Shown here piece by piece: positions 47,486 to 59,152 of a stretch of DNA of 64,000 nt. The notes beneath the pieces are model-generated. The model was not told the DNA's origin. It ran no database searches and worked only from the letters and a program-made list of their open reading frames with translations. Location of the stretch: the NCBI GenBank assembly GCA_003996215.1, contig QJPP01004105.1, forward strand, positions 62,001 to 126,000, read 5' to 3'. Within the stretch, counting starts at the first letter, position 1; each line of letters begins with the position of its first letter. Position numbers and translations under genes: made by a program. The stretch is from Jaltomata sinuosa (taxonomy: Eukaryota > Streptophyta > Magnoliopsida > Solanales > Solanaceae).

Positions 47486-48278
47486 ATTCTTATCTTTGAG
47501 CTTTTTTCAGATAGTGGTATCAATGGATTAGAGAACACATTGGGATTTAAGGTAGATATCCAAAAAGGAAGATAACTTCACCTAGGCTTTGATGAACATC
47601 ACTTAGAGGTGCACATAAGTCATTAGAACCTTATTTCGAAGGTTCACCGTACTTGCTAAGAGGGGTTTGATTTTTTTTTTTTGAGATATTAAAATTATTT
47701 TTTCAACATGTTACACAAATATACCATCTCCCCAAATATACAATAAATTACATCGATAAAATTCAAAAGGAACTTTCTTTAGGAAGCACAAATGAAAAAT
47801 GAAAAATGTTCATTTAATAAACATATGAACATATTTAACAACCTTATGGTGACAATAACAACTTTTATCCCCATATTAGTACTGATTGCATATCATTAAT
47901 ACATGAAGTGGGAAGTCCAAGTTTAGAGCATATTTATAGGAAACGAAACGGAGTGATAGACGATCTTTTTATTTAATTTGGAGCCTATTTAGATGGGCTT
48001 ATGATTTTCAGCTTATTTTTATTTTTTTGAATTAAAAATACCTTTTTATTTTATTCAAATACTATCAAAATGCTTAAAAAATATTTTAAATTATAAGCAC
48101 ATAAAATAAGCCCTTTATATTTTTGAAAGCACAATGCTTTACGATGTATCCTAGTCAAATTACAATTTATAATAATCCCTAGTTTTTAGTAAACTATGTC
48201 TTCAATACCAACCAAAAGATAGAAAAGAAACACAAACACAACCAGAAATTTCCTACAAAATTGGTTATCAACCACTTT

Positions 48279-48317
48279 AATTTGAGGTATTTTGATGTCT
48301 CAGAACACCTATAAATT
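48279..48317 (+). promoter_or_regulatory. Core promoter of peptide gene D
   Basis: AATTTGAGGTAT at 48279-48290 and TATAAATT at 48310-48317, spacing 31 bp. Confidence 0.75.
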
Positions 48318-48423
48318 GGAGATTCAATAACATCAGCCAAGTATTCAAAAAAAGAAACACAAAGGAACAAGAACATAAAGAAACACTACAACAAGCGAGA
48401 AACAAAACACATATTACAAAAAG

Positions 48424-48690
48424 ATGGAGACATCAAAGAAGCTTGTTGCAGTGTTTCTCGTGTGCATGATTGTGTTGTCATCAACCGTGCATGTATCCAA
48501 GGCTGACAAAGAAGGTAACGCAGAAGAACTTAAAAAAAAATTTGGAACTAAGGTAAATGAATACACATATTGCTATGGTAAATGTAAGATTGTATGCAAC
48601 GAGGGTTTAAAACTTGGAAAAACTCGTTGTGAGAAGCACTGTGATAAGGAATGCACCGAAAGGGTTGTCGAGCTAATGGAAAAATTTTGA
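48424..48690 (+). CDS. Secreted six-cysteine peptide, Ole e 6-like (copy D)
   Basis: 88 residues, intronless. It differs from A at residue 3 (A to T, giving METSKK), 41 (E to G) and 61 (S to G). The cysteine frame at 50, 54, 58, 69, 73 and 77 is intact, as is the signal peptide. It is closest to A and B, with the flanks near-identical. It probably encodes a secreted disulfide-rich peptide expressed under the shared promoter block. Confidence 0.87.
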   Translation: METSKKLVAVFLVCMIVLSSTVHVSKADKEGNAEELKKKFGTKVNEYTYCYGKCKIVCNEGLKLGKTRCEKHCDKECTERVVELMEKF

Positions 48691-50435
48691 AGCCATGAAG
48701 ATGGACCAAAGGATGCAAAACGTTTCTTACTATAACAGTTATAGGTAAAGAAGAATAAAATAATATTTTTTCATCTGTCACAATGTACTTGTAATTTTCA
48801 AGATTCAATAAAATCGTTTATTTTCTAATTAATATTGTTTCTCTCTCGAGTCAATCGCAATTAATTTCATTTATCTTTTATTTTATTATATTTTAATGTC
48901 TTCTTAAATCTTTTTGATATTTCGGGCAATATTCCCTTTCTTCGTTTAATTCTCATTCGATGTGCGATATTAATTTTGACAATGACATAGCCACATAAAT
49001 TAGACAGACCCCAAATCAAGAATTAAAGATTTTGAAGTTCAATTTTCTCGTAGCAGTAGGTATTAGTCCTTAGCCAAGGGACGTTCAAGTTTATAGCCGA
49101 CTTTTAGTTACGAGACTTCTAGCTACGCATGCTCTGAAAAAAATTATAGTGACTAACGTGTTTTAGCCACGAAAATTTCATATTTAATTATGCCGTACTT
49201 TATAGCTATATATGCATATTGTTGTGATAACTATACAATTATAGCATCACCTAACAATAATTAGGCCCTATAGCAACTTAAACCATCAAATATATACTTT
49301 CTGATTATCATGCAAGATATACAAGTAAACTCAATGTCATAGTCAAAAATTCAAAAAAGTGATGACACCTATCTCACCCCCGTGATAGGTAAGCCAATTC
49401 AAATATATAAAATTTTATAAATTCACAAACACAAAATAAATAGTTGAAAACATGATAAGTTTTACATTTGCCTTTATCATAACAATATTTTTAAAAAACA
49501 ATGCAAAAAATAACATTATACTACCCAAAACCTGAAAGTTACTAGTACAAGCCATTACGAATATCTAGTACAACTGGGAGTCTCAAGTATCTCAGCATAA
49601 GAAAACCAACATAAAAAAAGATAGGAGAGATCTAGCAGGCACTGGAATCAATCAGCAGCTACCTCTAAATCTCGAGAACGATAACTTTGAGCACAATTAT
49701 TGGATCAACGCTCGGGAACAACCAACTCGGTACCTGAACGTAAGGTGCAAAAAATAAATAAGCGTGAGTACTAATTCACATGTACTCAATAACATTATCG
49801 ACTGACCCAAATTCAAAGCAATGGTGAGAACCATCTAATTCATCACTACCCGTCACTTTTCACATATGCCTGTCAATTCAGAAAAATCACACCTAGTCTA
49901 AAGGTCAATAGCAACAATAAAAAGAATGTAACACAACACAAATACATAAAATTCAAAATCAACACAAAAGTCTCAAAATCATAAGAAAATTACATATAAG
50001 AGAAGTACAGTCACTAACACATACGATCAATATAATTTTCACTCCAAAATAGTGCAAGTCGAGTAAAGATGATGTAATATGATGCATGTGCCTCTTACCT
50101 GTCCAGAAACCTATATATTCCTGATGATGCATGTGCCTCTTACCTGTCTAGAAACCTATATATACCCATAGGAAACTCGCGAGGTCCATATATCCAATAT
50201 TCTGTACCAGACAATCATTTACCTGGAAATACCCTCGATGACCCTTTACCGGGATTTATCAACATCCTGTACCGGATAATTCTTTATCGAGAAATGTCCT
50301 GGAGATAACACCCGATATCGAATAAATTCTATATACCGTGAATGTTTTGGGTGATCATTTATCGGGATTTATCCTTTTACTTTCTCAATTTTCGTATTCT
50401 AACATATGAGATGTAATGTCAAATGCACATGAGTT

Positions 50436-50600
50436 CTCAATTTTATTATATTTTAATGTCTTCTTAAATTTTCTTAATATTTCAGGCAATATTTCTTATA
50501 TTTTTTGTTTTAAATCTCATTTGATGTGCGGTATTAATTTTGGCAATGGTATAACCACATAGAATAGGAAGATCTTGATGTTTTCTATTCATAATTTGTA
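50436..50600. other. Orphan, diverged 3' flank of a peptide-gene unit
   Basis: TTTTATTATATTTTAATGTC, then ATATTTCAGGCAATATTTCT, then TTGATGTGCGGTATTAATTT. These match the sequence found 200-500 bp after each of genes A-D but with many changes, and there is no peptide gene in front of it. It looks like the tail of an older unit whose gene was replaced or deleted at the array edge. Confidence 0.6.
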
Positions 50601-51170
50601 CATTTTTATAAATATATAATTAGAAAAATTTGAAGATTCATTGTGTTTATTTCCCATGTCTCGAAATTTATGCCCCGTGAATTATCCTATTAAAATGCCC
50701 AACTTAATGTCTTAGCCTTTTAAAATATTGTTATTGACATGTTTTGAGTCTAATTGTAAAGTTATTTCTTACCTTTCTAGAAGCTCGCAATATAAGGTTC
50801 GTTTATATACAATTTCAATATATTAATGTGGAGTGTTATAAACTTTATAACATAGATTTTTAGTGAAAAAAAGTTTCTATGTCATTTTGTTTTAAATATA
50901 TTTGGTGGTGTTTGTTACAATAATGAAAATAATATTGTGATATTTAAATATTTTGAATATAACTGTGAATTAATTTTTCACTATTAAAAAAAAGAATACA
51001 TAGTAGGCTTCAGTGACAGTTTTAATTACTTGTCATAAAAATTAGGAAATGGTAATTATCTTATCGTTATTGTAAGTTTTTGTGGTGCCTTGATCACCAC
51101 TTATGTCATTCTTCAACGGTAACCGGTGTTTTAGCCACAAAAAAATTAATTGTTATGGTGATAATTAATT
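50600..51170. other. AT-rich spacer
   Basis: No ORF, tRNA or named element supported. A short TTTTAGCCAC motif (51128) also occurs in the duplicon flanks. Confidence 0.35.
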
Positions 51171-52620
51171 TATTGCACAAAACCAACCTATATATTCGAT
51201 CTTGTTTGGCCTTTTGTTACAATGATCCCCCCTAATGTTTGGAATATTATGATTACCTCCCTTTTTTAAATTTTTTTAATAACTATTTTACTAGTTGGCC
51301 AATGATTAAAAATACCAAAATATGTTAAAAGCACGTTACGTTCACTATTTTTAATACTCTAACAATGATAAGAAGTGTCAAAATATGAGGCAGATAATGA
51401 CTCAATATATGCATTTTAGGTCGAACATCACCAACCTACTCTTAGACTCTTGCTTGTCCTTGAAAAAAAAATTAATCTTAATAAATCAAACTTAGGAGCG
51501 CCGTCACTTTGATTTTACTAATAATTGGTAAAAACTGTGAGATTTTCTTAATAATATTTATGTTGTTTCAATGATACAATAGTAAATACTAATATCTATA
51601 CAACTGTAGGATCAACGTCTTATTCTAGGAAGGAGTACTTATTGTTATAACTATACAATCTGTAATTAAGTCCCTATTGTTAGTGTTAGAATTTTAATGA
51701 TGGACAACTCATGTATGTAGAAAAATAAGGAAAGCAAGTACCAAGATCCACATAAAGCTTAAATCAAGGAACAACATTTATGGTGACAAGCATCAATGAG
51801 ATGCGACTAAATCAATTACAAGAATCAAATATCTTGGGTTGCCTTTTTTTTATCAAGACCTTTCAAACGGCTACTTCAACCTACTACTTAAAGGTCTTTG
51901 AAGAATCAAGAAGAATATACATCTAGTCTATACCTTTTCAAGTTCTTTTCTCTACTTTTATTAAGCATCAAAGTTTATTCTAACTTTTTGTGTATTCAAA
52001 AAAGAGAGGAGAGAAAAATATTATTGGTGAGGCTATTTCTATCAAAAGAATTGAGAGAAAAATAATTGAGTGTAGTCGTAAGAATTACAATCAACCATTA
52101 TAACAGTACTCAACACTCAATAGAACTAGAAGAGCATCCCTTGCAATCCAAGGGGGCTGGACTGAGATCCATTTGGGATCACAACCAGCATGAAAATATT
52201 ATGTGTCAAGTTTTCTTTTAGTATTTTCATCATTATCGTCTTTTTTATTTTTAATAGCCGACTATAAAAAATAGACAGTCGACTGAGAAAATAAAAAGAA
52301 GGCAAATTGTCCTCCTCTTACACTTTCACCTGTATATTTATTTGTTACTTCAGGGGTTGAAGACTGGGCAAGTGAATGTACAAAGAGAAAATCTCCTTTT
52401 TCAGATCTGAGCTCAATGTTATTTGCGTTACAGATTTACAATGTAAGTTATGGATTGTATTTTTGCAATGTAAATTAGGAAATTGTATTTTTTTAAAAAG
52501 ATTATCCCTCTGCTAATTCGTCGCCCTCTCTAATATAAAACGATCTCACTTTTTGCTTTCACCTTTTAAAACACCGCTATATTAAAATTTTATTTTTAAG
52601 TCCCAATTATAAGTTATTGC
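51170..52620. repeat. Copy of the peptide-gene upstream block, without a gene
   Basis: Segments such as TTGGCC(T)TTTGTTACAATGA, CATTTTAGGTCGAACATC, TAGACTCTTGCTTGTCCTTG and ACAAAGAGAAAATCT also occur at 57430-58200, just upstream of the 58.5-kb gene; some also occur near 60740-60900. Here the block is interrupted at about 51677-52335 by roughly 650 bp of unrelated DNA, and no peptide gene follows. Confidence 0.65.
51677..52335. mobile_element. Unclassified insertion within the duplicated block
   Basis: This segment is absent from the matching block at 57.93 kb. It has no ORF of note and contains purine-rich AGAGAGGAGAGAAAA and GGGGGCTGGACTGAGATCC, reminiscent of LTR-retroelement non-coding parts. 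Its ends and target duplication are not resolved, so the class is uncertain. Confidence 0.35.
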
Positions 52621-52990
52621 TAGATGGTATTTACCCGTGAAAGCACGGGCCTACACTTGTTAAGTCAGTAGAAATTTTTTGCATTCGATTATTTTATTTA
52701 GACAAATATTGTATAAAATATAAAAAATAATGTAATTCATACAAGTATAAAAGAAAACCATTCATTTAGTAGCTTAAGACCATGGTTAGATTACAAATAC
52801 TGTAATTACTCTCTACCTAAATAGATGGCTTCAAGCAAATGATTTCGAGATAATTAAACAACAATTATAATGTATTATGGAGTACTATAAGCTTTATTAC
52901 ATAGACTTACTAGTTGACAAAAGGAGGATCTGTATTGTTGGCTTGTCACCACTAAAAACTATCAGTCACTCACTACAACTGATGACCCTT

Positions 52991-53430
52991 GTGTTGGGCT
53001 ATGACCCATGTTCCAGCCAAACGGCCTAATCCTATTCTCTTTTGGTAAGTTCCAATCCTACTTGGAATAGGAGTTGGATGTGTATTCCTATTTGGAATTG
53101 GATTACTAATCCTACTTGAAGTTGGTTTTGGCTTATGGAAAAGAAGCACAACTCATCATCTATAAATAGGACAACTTGAGAGAATTATAAATAGCACAAC
53201 CCAATGGTTTTGGCTCATTGGTATTTGTCTTTGAAAGACAATAGCACATAAGAGAGGTTTTTGAGAGAGCTTTCACCAAGAGAGAAGAGAGAAGAAAAGG
53301 GAGAATTTTGCTGCAGTTTTTGCTCTCCAACCAACCACCTTCAAATTGTGTTTGTCAGTTCGTTCACCGTTGGATCGAGCTGAATTTTTGACTGAGTGTT
53401 TCTAACATCTTAGTGTTTGATTTGAACTTA
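52991..53430 (+). mobile_element. Possible solo LTR, Ty1/copia-like
   Basis: About 440 bp beginning TGTTGGGCTATGACC and ending near TTTGAACTTACA (TG...CA). It has an internal TATAAATAGGAC (53161) followed by a purine-rich leader (GAGAGAAGAGAGAAGAAAAG), the layout of a plant LTR with its own promoter. No coding region is attached, and no target duplication could be confirmed. Confidence 0.45.
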
Positions 53431-53643
53431 CATGTAGCGGCCCCAAGTCATTTATGGCTTGTCAGGACCGGTAGTTCGGTGCCCGGGCCGTTTATTTGGT
53501 CTTTATGGCCGTTCCTCATTTTAGAGCTTCAACTTTGGAAATCGTTGACTTCAGTCAACATTCTTGGTAATATCAAATAATTAAACCAAGGTTCTAGGTC
53601 AAGGGAATCCCTTACACAAAAGTTCGAGTTAAAGAAATGCCTC

Positions 53644-56345
53644 GTGTAACACCTCGCCCGTTTGGAAGGTTTAAATTAACCCGTACCTTTGGGGTAAGAC
53701 TAATAATGTCTAATATACTAAGAAGGATGTGTTATGAGGTATTATAATCACAAAATGGTCGTATGATAAGTTTATAAGTCAAGCAAGTTGCGAAACAAAA
53801 GTCGGAAAAAGTTATTGTAAATTCCTTTAAGGGATTCTCTTTAAATTTGGGCTAAATGTCTTGGGGTGTTTCTCCCAATCTATAAAGAGTTAGTGGGCCC
53901 CCAATATACCAAATTGAAGGTCTACGAGTGTAGTTTTCAATTCACTAAACCGTTCATCCATACGACTTCAGAATAGAGAGATATTCATATTTCTGTAAGA
54001 CTGCACAAGCAGGCACGTCAAGGTGGGCCCCATCCCAAGTCGATTTAGCTTTATAAAAGCTGACTTCCCTTCATTTTCACTCATAATTTTCACCCAAAAT
54101 CTACTGAAAATTAGAGGGAAGGTCCCTAAATAATCCATGGACCTTGATGCTTTCAATTTGGAAGTTTAACGGAAGTTGCTCTACATCGCGAGCTCATCAT
54201 CGTGGTATAGTTTTCTCGTCGTTTTGGCTCCGTTTGTTGCTACTGCAAAGAGGAAGTTCGTGGAACTAATATTTATATAGTGTTATCATTTGATTATCGA
54301 AAGGTAAGAGTTCTAAATCCTCGACTCATTCTTAATTTGAGCTTTAGAATCAATTCCGATGAGAACTTATTGTTATAGGCATGTTTGTCGTATTTTCTTT
54401 CCGTATATTGTTACAACTCGTGGTGGGCCCTCATAGCAGCATGTTTAGCTTGGTATTTCAAAGCTTTTTGTTGAGGTAACCTTCCTCCTATGACCCTCCT
54501 TCGTAATTTCATGTTCTAGTATTGTTTTATGGATTTCTGAGCCACGAAGTGGTATTTTGGATCTGTGGCTCCGGGCAGCCCCTTTGTCATATTAAATTGG
54601 GTTGTTATTGTTGTCTGTTGATGGTGTTACGGTTTTGGAGGTACTGTGGAATTGTGTGATTCTTATTGGAGTCACGGAAGATGGTTATTGGGTTGAATGA
54701 CATGAAGTACACCTTTAAATAGTGCCTCGGGAGCTCGTCGCTCCTTTGAGATGTGGGGTGCATATTGTTGTTGGATGTAGCTGCCATTTATTATTGTTAT
54801 TGACCTCATTTTATGCTTTGGAGTTGGCTGGTCGTGAGTGTTACATTAATACCTTATCAATTGGCTATGGCTCGTTCTTGCAGCCTTGCCGATTCTAGCA
54901 ATTGTTCCATTACCTTGGTTGGTCAGGCTTCATAGAGATGCCTTTGGGGCTTCAGTTGAAAGTATTTTGTGTTATTCAGAGCTTCCCAGAGCAGTTCAAG
55001 CCTGGACAACGCCGTTCTCGCAGCTAGTCATCGGATGACAGGTAGGTTATGGATTTCCCTACCTAGACTCTGTGTATATAGGCTATAACTGCATTAATTA
55101 ACATCCTTGGATGAGTTGTTATAGGTTGGTACCCCAGACCTTGTCTGCCTTGTTCGTCTGTTTAATTCATACGTTGTTTGTAGTATTCGCGTAGTATTGT
55201 ATATTACCCTTGTGGTCCTGTGTGGCCTTGTCTTGACTTTGGAACATAGATGGTGGGTTATTGGGGAATGTCCGCGAGACCCGGACATAGAGATGATCCT
55301 TTTAAGCTGGTTATGTCTGTTGCGTAGCTGTTGGGCCTGTGCAGGGCTGATAGGAGTTGTTGTGAGCCGTTGGGCTACTTTTATATTTGTGTGCAAGCAT
55401 ATCATCCATGAAAAAGGTTTTTCCCTGCATGTTTTACTACAGTGTTGGCTGCGAGCCACTACAGACAATTTACTAAATTTGCATGGCCCCGGGGGGCCAT
55501 TATTGGTACTGTTGATGATAGAAAAGGGGATTTTTGGATGTTTTCGCACTGATTTTATTAATGGTACTAGTCTCTGCGGGACAGAGCACCAGACTTGATT
55601 TTATTGCTGATACTAGTCTCTGCGGGCAGAGCACCAGACTTGATTTTATTACTAGTACTAGCCTCTGCGGGGCAGAGCACCAGACTTGATTTTATTACTG
55701 ATACTAGTCTCTGCGGGGCAGAGCACCAGATTTGATTTTATTACTGGTACTAGTCTCTGCGGGGCAGAGCACCAGACTTGACTTATTACTGGTACTAGTC
55801 TCTGTGGGGCAGAGCACCAAACTTGATTTTATTACTGATACAAGTCTCTGTGGGGCGGATCACTAGACTTGATTTACTATAGTTTTAGACCCGAATACGC
55901 CCGGGCACCCTTGGAGAGGTTTTTGAGGCATTTTCTACTATTTTAGTCCTGGACAGGGTCTGGGCATGCATATTTGAGATGGGTCTCTATCTTGATTTCA
56001 GACTTGCTTCCGAATGACATGTCTTGATACTGAGTTGTTGTATGTGGTCGAGAGGTAGACCTCCATGGACCCCTATCGTTCCTGGGCCACAGGCTACGGG
56101 TTGACGCAGCGTGCCAGGAGGGAGGTGTACGGCAGAGAAGAGGTACATGGGAAAGAGCCTTTCATGGGTCCCACCTTTATACGAACCCATGGGGTACCAG
56201 ATGGGGAACATACCGGTTACTGTCACATCATATCATATCATGCATTGATTCCACCCTTGTTTGCTGTGTGTTCAGTGTATGCTCCGGTTGTATGGGCGGC
56301 CGGAGGGTTTGTTTTCACTTGATTGCGTTCCTCGGTTGTATGGGT
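53644..56345 (+). mobile_element. Ty3/gypsy-type LTR and leader remnant
   Basis: It begins TGTAACACCTCGCCCGTTTG, a border seen in many solanaceous gypsy LTRs. Moderately GC-richer DNA than its surroundings follows, with an internal minisatellite (55553-55877) and GGGCACCCTTGGAGAGG-type and GTATGGGCGGCCGGAGGG-type blocks. Open frames here (for example 55094-55598) show no gag/pol similarity. This is a long non-coding LTR or LTR fragment. The piece just before it (53431-53643, GCGGCCCCAAGTC) may be another retroelement fragment. Confidence 0.55.
55553..55877 (+). repeat. Minisatellite, about 47-bp unit x7
   Basis: The units contain GGTACTAGTCTCTGCGGGGC and AGAGCACCAGACTTGATTTT, starting near 55562, 55609, 55656, 55702, 55748, 55794 and 55840. 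The array lies inside the gypsy-type LTR region. Confidence 0.9.
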
Positions 56346-56349
56346 GGCC

Positions 56350-57425
56350 GTTGGGACTGTAGGTAGACTATATTTACGGAAAATTTATGGACTAACACAC
56401 ACGAAAAAAATAAAATATCCATTTCATGTTTGGGCCTCATATCGACTGGATAAAACCTATTTTTGCCTCTCTGAACCAACGTACATCATTTAATAGATCG
56501 TCACAGACGCTCCCGTAAGATTTCATCCAAAAAACTGTCATACGCACATCTCATACGAAATTCATGGACTCACACTTGAAAAATAAAAATAAATCTCCAT
56601 TTCATGTTCCGAACCTTATATCGATCGAAAAAACCTACTTTTGCTTCTCCGAAATAACATGCATTATTTAATAGGTCACCACGGACTCTCCCAAAAGATT
56701 TCAACCAATAAATCATTGTATGCACATATTACAAAAAAATCATGGACTAACACACACGAAAAAAATAAAAAAAATCCAATTTCTTATTTCAGGCCTCATA
56801 TCGACTGAAAAAAAATCTATGTTTGTCTCTCTGAATCAATGCCACATCATTTAATAGGTCATCACAGACGCTTCCAGAAAAATCGCCAGACGTACATATC
56901 ACAGAAAATTTGTGAACTAACACACACGGAAAAAAAAAATCCTCATTTTCTGTTCTGGGCCTCATATCGACTGAAAAAACCTTACATTTGCCTCTGCAAA
57001 CCAATGTGTATCATTTAATAGGTCGTCTTGGACGCTCTCAAAAAATTACAGCTAAAAAATCGTCGGACGCACATATCACAAAAAAATTCGTGGACTAACA
57101 CACACGAAAAAATAAAATAACTCCCCATTTTCTGCTTCGGACCTCATATCGACTGAAAGAAAAACCTATATTTTCCTCTCCGAACCAACGCGCATCATTT
57201 AATAGATCATCACGGACGCTCTCAAAAAAATTTAGCCAAAAAATCGCCGGACGCACATAGCACAGAAAATTTGTGGACTAACACACAAAAAAATGAAAAA
57301 ATTCTCATTTTCTACTCCAGGCCTCATATCGACTAAAAAAAACATATGCTTGCCTTTTTGAACCAACACGCATCATTTAATAGGTCGTCGCGGACGCTCT
57401 CAAAAAATTCGATCAGGCGACAAAT
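56350..57425. repeat. Satellite-like tandem array, about 177-bp unit x6
   Basis: TGGACTAACACACACGAAAA (or close variants) recurs at about 56386, 56563, 56741, 56911, 57089 and 57274. Each unit also has CCTCATATCGACTGAAAA, CATCATTTAATAGGTCGTC and GACGCTCTCAAAAAATT. Divergence between units is high. The monomer length is in the nucleosome-sized range typical of plant satellites. Confidence 0.9.
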
Positions 57426-57429
57426 AATT

Positions 57430-58350
57430 TATCGCAGAAAACTAACATGTATATTCGATTTTGATTGGCCTTTCGTTACAATGACCTCTCCTAACATTTG
57501 CAATATTATAATTACCTCCCCTTTTTAATTTTTTTTTCTAACTATTTTACTAATTAGCCAATGATTAAAAGTACCAGAATATGATTAAAAGCACGTTCAG
57601 TATAGTTAATACTCTAACAATGATTAAAAGTACCAAAATATGAGGTAAATAATGACTCAATATATACATTTTAAGTTGAACATCACATCTCGTAACTCAT
57701 AGACTCTTGTTCGTCCTTGAGAAACCATTTAAACTGATCTCAACAAATCAAGCTTAGGAGTTCCGTCGCTTTGATTTATACCAATAATTGCTAGACAAAC
57801 GTGAGATTTTCTTAATAATATTTATGTTCTTTCAATGATACAATAGGAAAACTATTATCCATACAATTGTAGGTTTAAAGTTCTATTCTAAGAAGATGTA
57901 TATATTGTTATAACTACACAATTTGTAATTAAGTCCTTGTTTATTTATTTGTTGCTTTAGGGGTTAAGGGTTGGACAAGTAAATGTACAAAGAGAAAATC
58001 TTATTTTTTCGGATTTGAGCCTAATGTTATTTGGGTTAAGATTTACAATGTGAGTTCTGGGCTATATTTTTGCCATGTAAATTAGGAAATTGTATTTTTT
58101 TTGTAATTGTCCCTCTGTTTATTCGTCGTCCTCTCTAATATAAAACACTCTAATTAACTCACATTTTCGCCTTTTAAAACAACACTATATTAATAATATG
58201 TTTTAAGTATCAATTATAAGGTGTTAAGTACTGAAAAATATGTGGAACGATTCTCAGGGCTCCAATTCTTTTAACCTAGTAAATTAACCTTTAATTTAAA
58301 ACAAACAAAATGCCACAACAACAAATATCCTAGAAAATTGGATATCCACC
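57430..58350. repeat. Upstream block of the 58.5-kb peptide gene (duplicated)
   Basis: The uninterrupted counterpart of 51170-52620. It starts at TTTTGATTGGCCTTTCGTTA and runs to the promoter. It ends where CTTTTAAAACAACACTATA leads into gene-proximal sequence. Confidence 0.65.
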
Positions 58351-58354
58351 AGAT

Positions 58355-58393
58355 AATTTGAGGTATATTTCTCAAATAAAAATGCTATAAATA
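58355..58393 (+). promoter_or_regulatory. Core promoter of the 58.5-kb peptide gene
   Basis: AATTTGAGGTAT at 58355-58366 and TATAAATA at 58386-58393, spacing 31 bp, although the sequence between them has diverged from copies A-D. TATA lies 128 bp before the ATG. Confidence 0.75.
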
Positions 58394-58513
58394 GGAAAAT
58401 TGTATAGCATAAACAAATCGTCCAAAAAAGAAACACAAGCAACAAGCACTAAAAAAAAAAAAAAAAAAATCAAGTGAGAAGCTAAGCACATACAATTTTT
58501 TTTTTTAAAAAAA

Positions 58514-59152
58514 ATGGAGGCATCAAAGAAGCTTGTTGCAGTGTTTCTTGTGTGCATGGTTGTGTTGTCATCAACTGAGCATGTCACCAAGGCAAACGGA
58601 GAAAGTAACACAGAAAAATATACAGAAGCATTTAAAGCTGCTGCAACTGAATACAAAGATTGTTACGATGAATGTCAAAAGGAATGCTCTGCTGCTGGAT
58701 TTGGATACACTCATTGTGAGATGAAGTGTGACGAAGATTGCACCGCTAAATTGCTCAAAGGTATACAACATGCATAAATAACGTAAATCTTTTTAATATT
58801 ATCAAGCTGGGGCTGGCCCCAGTGCTTAACGTCAGGTTTCCTTCACATACATATGAAAAGTAAGTCAGCAGTATTAGCTCATCAACTCGCCTTAACGCAC
58901 CCTCACTATATAGGTGCGGACTTGCGTACGGTATCATTTGCCCTAACAGCTGCGAAAAGCGGAAGCTTCAATTTATAGTTTAAATAACGTGTGTTAGTAG
59001 ATGAATGATTTTTTCTTCCACTGTACAAAGATCTTTTTGCACGATATGTTCTGCAATTTTAACGCATAATAATAAAATGTTAGTTACGATGATTTTCTAA
59101 CACGTTATTATGTTCTGTTTTTGCAGAAAAAATCCAAAAAATGAACAATTGA
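58514..59152 (+). CDS. Secreted six-cysteine peptide, Ole e 6-like (copy E, with intron)
   Basis: Two exons, 58514-58760 and 59127-59152 (TGA), 90 residues. The donor is AAAG|GTATAC and the acceptor TTTTTGCAG. Ignoring the intron would give a spurious end at 58777. The signal peptide (1-27) is almost the same as in copies A-D. The mature part is diverged, with cysteines at 50, 54, 58, 68, 72 and 76 (C-x3-C-x3-C-x9-C-x3-C-x3-C). It contains CYDECQKEC and CEMKCDEDC, the best match in the window to Ole e 6 itself. The second exon gives the end KIQKMNN. The 3'UTR keeps GACCAAAGGATGCAAA. The intron holds a GC-richer insert at about 58805-58970. Confidence 0.87.
58805..58970. other. Foreign-looking insert in the copy E intron
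   Basis: Noticeably GC-richer than the surrounding AT-rich intron (GGGGCTGGCCCCAGTGC, CGCACCCTCAC, GGTGCGGACTTGCGTACGG). No counterpart in the intron of copy F. Origin not recognised. Confidence 0.4.

Larger units (their letters stand above)
46140..50435. repeat. Duplicon D (last full unit)
   Basis: It starts with the spacer also seen between B and C (about 46140-46645), then the longest microsatellite, peptide gene D and the common 3' flank with LTR piece. Identity to the other units stops near 50435 (after AAATGCACATGAGTTCTCAA), where a more diverged family flank begins. Confidence 0.8.

Noticed and set aside
55197..55598. 133-codon ORF and its antisense partner in the gypsy-type region
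   Set aside because: No gag, pol or host-gene motif. Open by chance in GC-richer LTR DNA.
55553..57425. Possible CRISPR-like regular repeats
   Set aside because: The repeats are contiguous (minisatellite and satellite) with no unique spacers, and the genome is a plant's.
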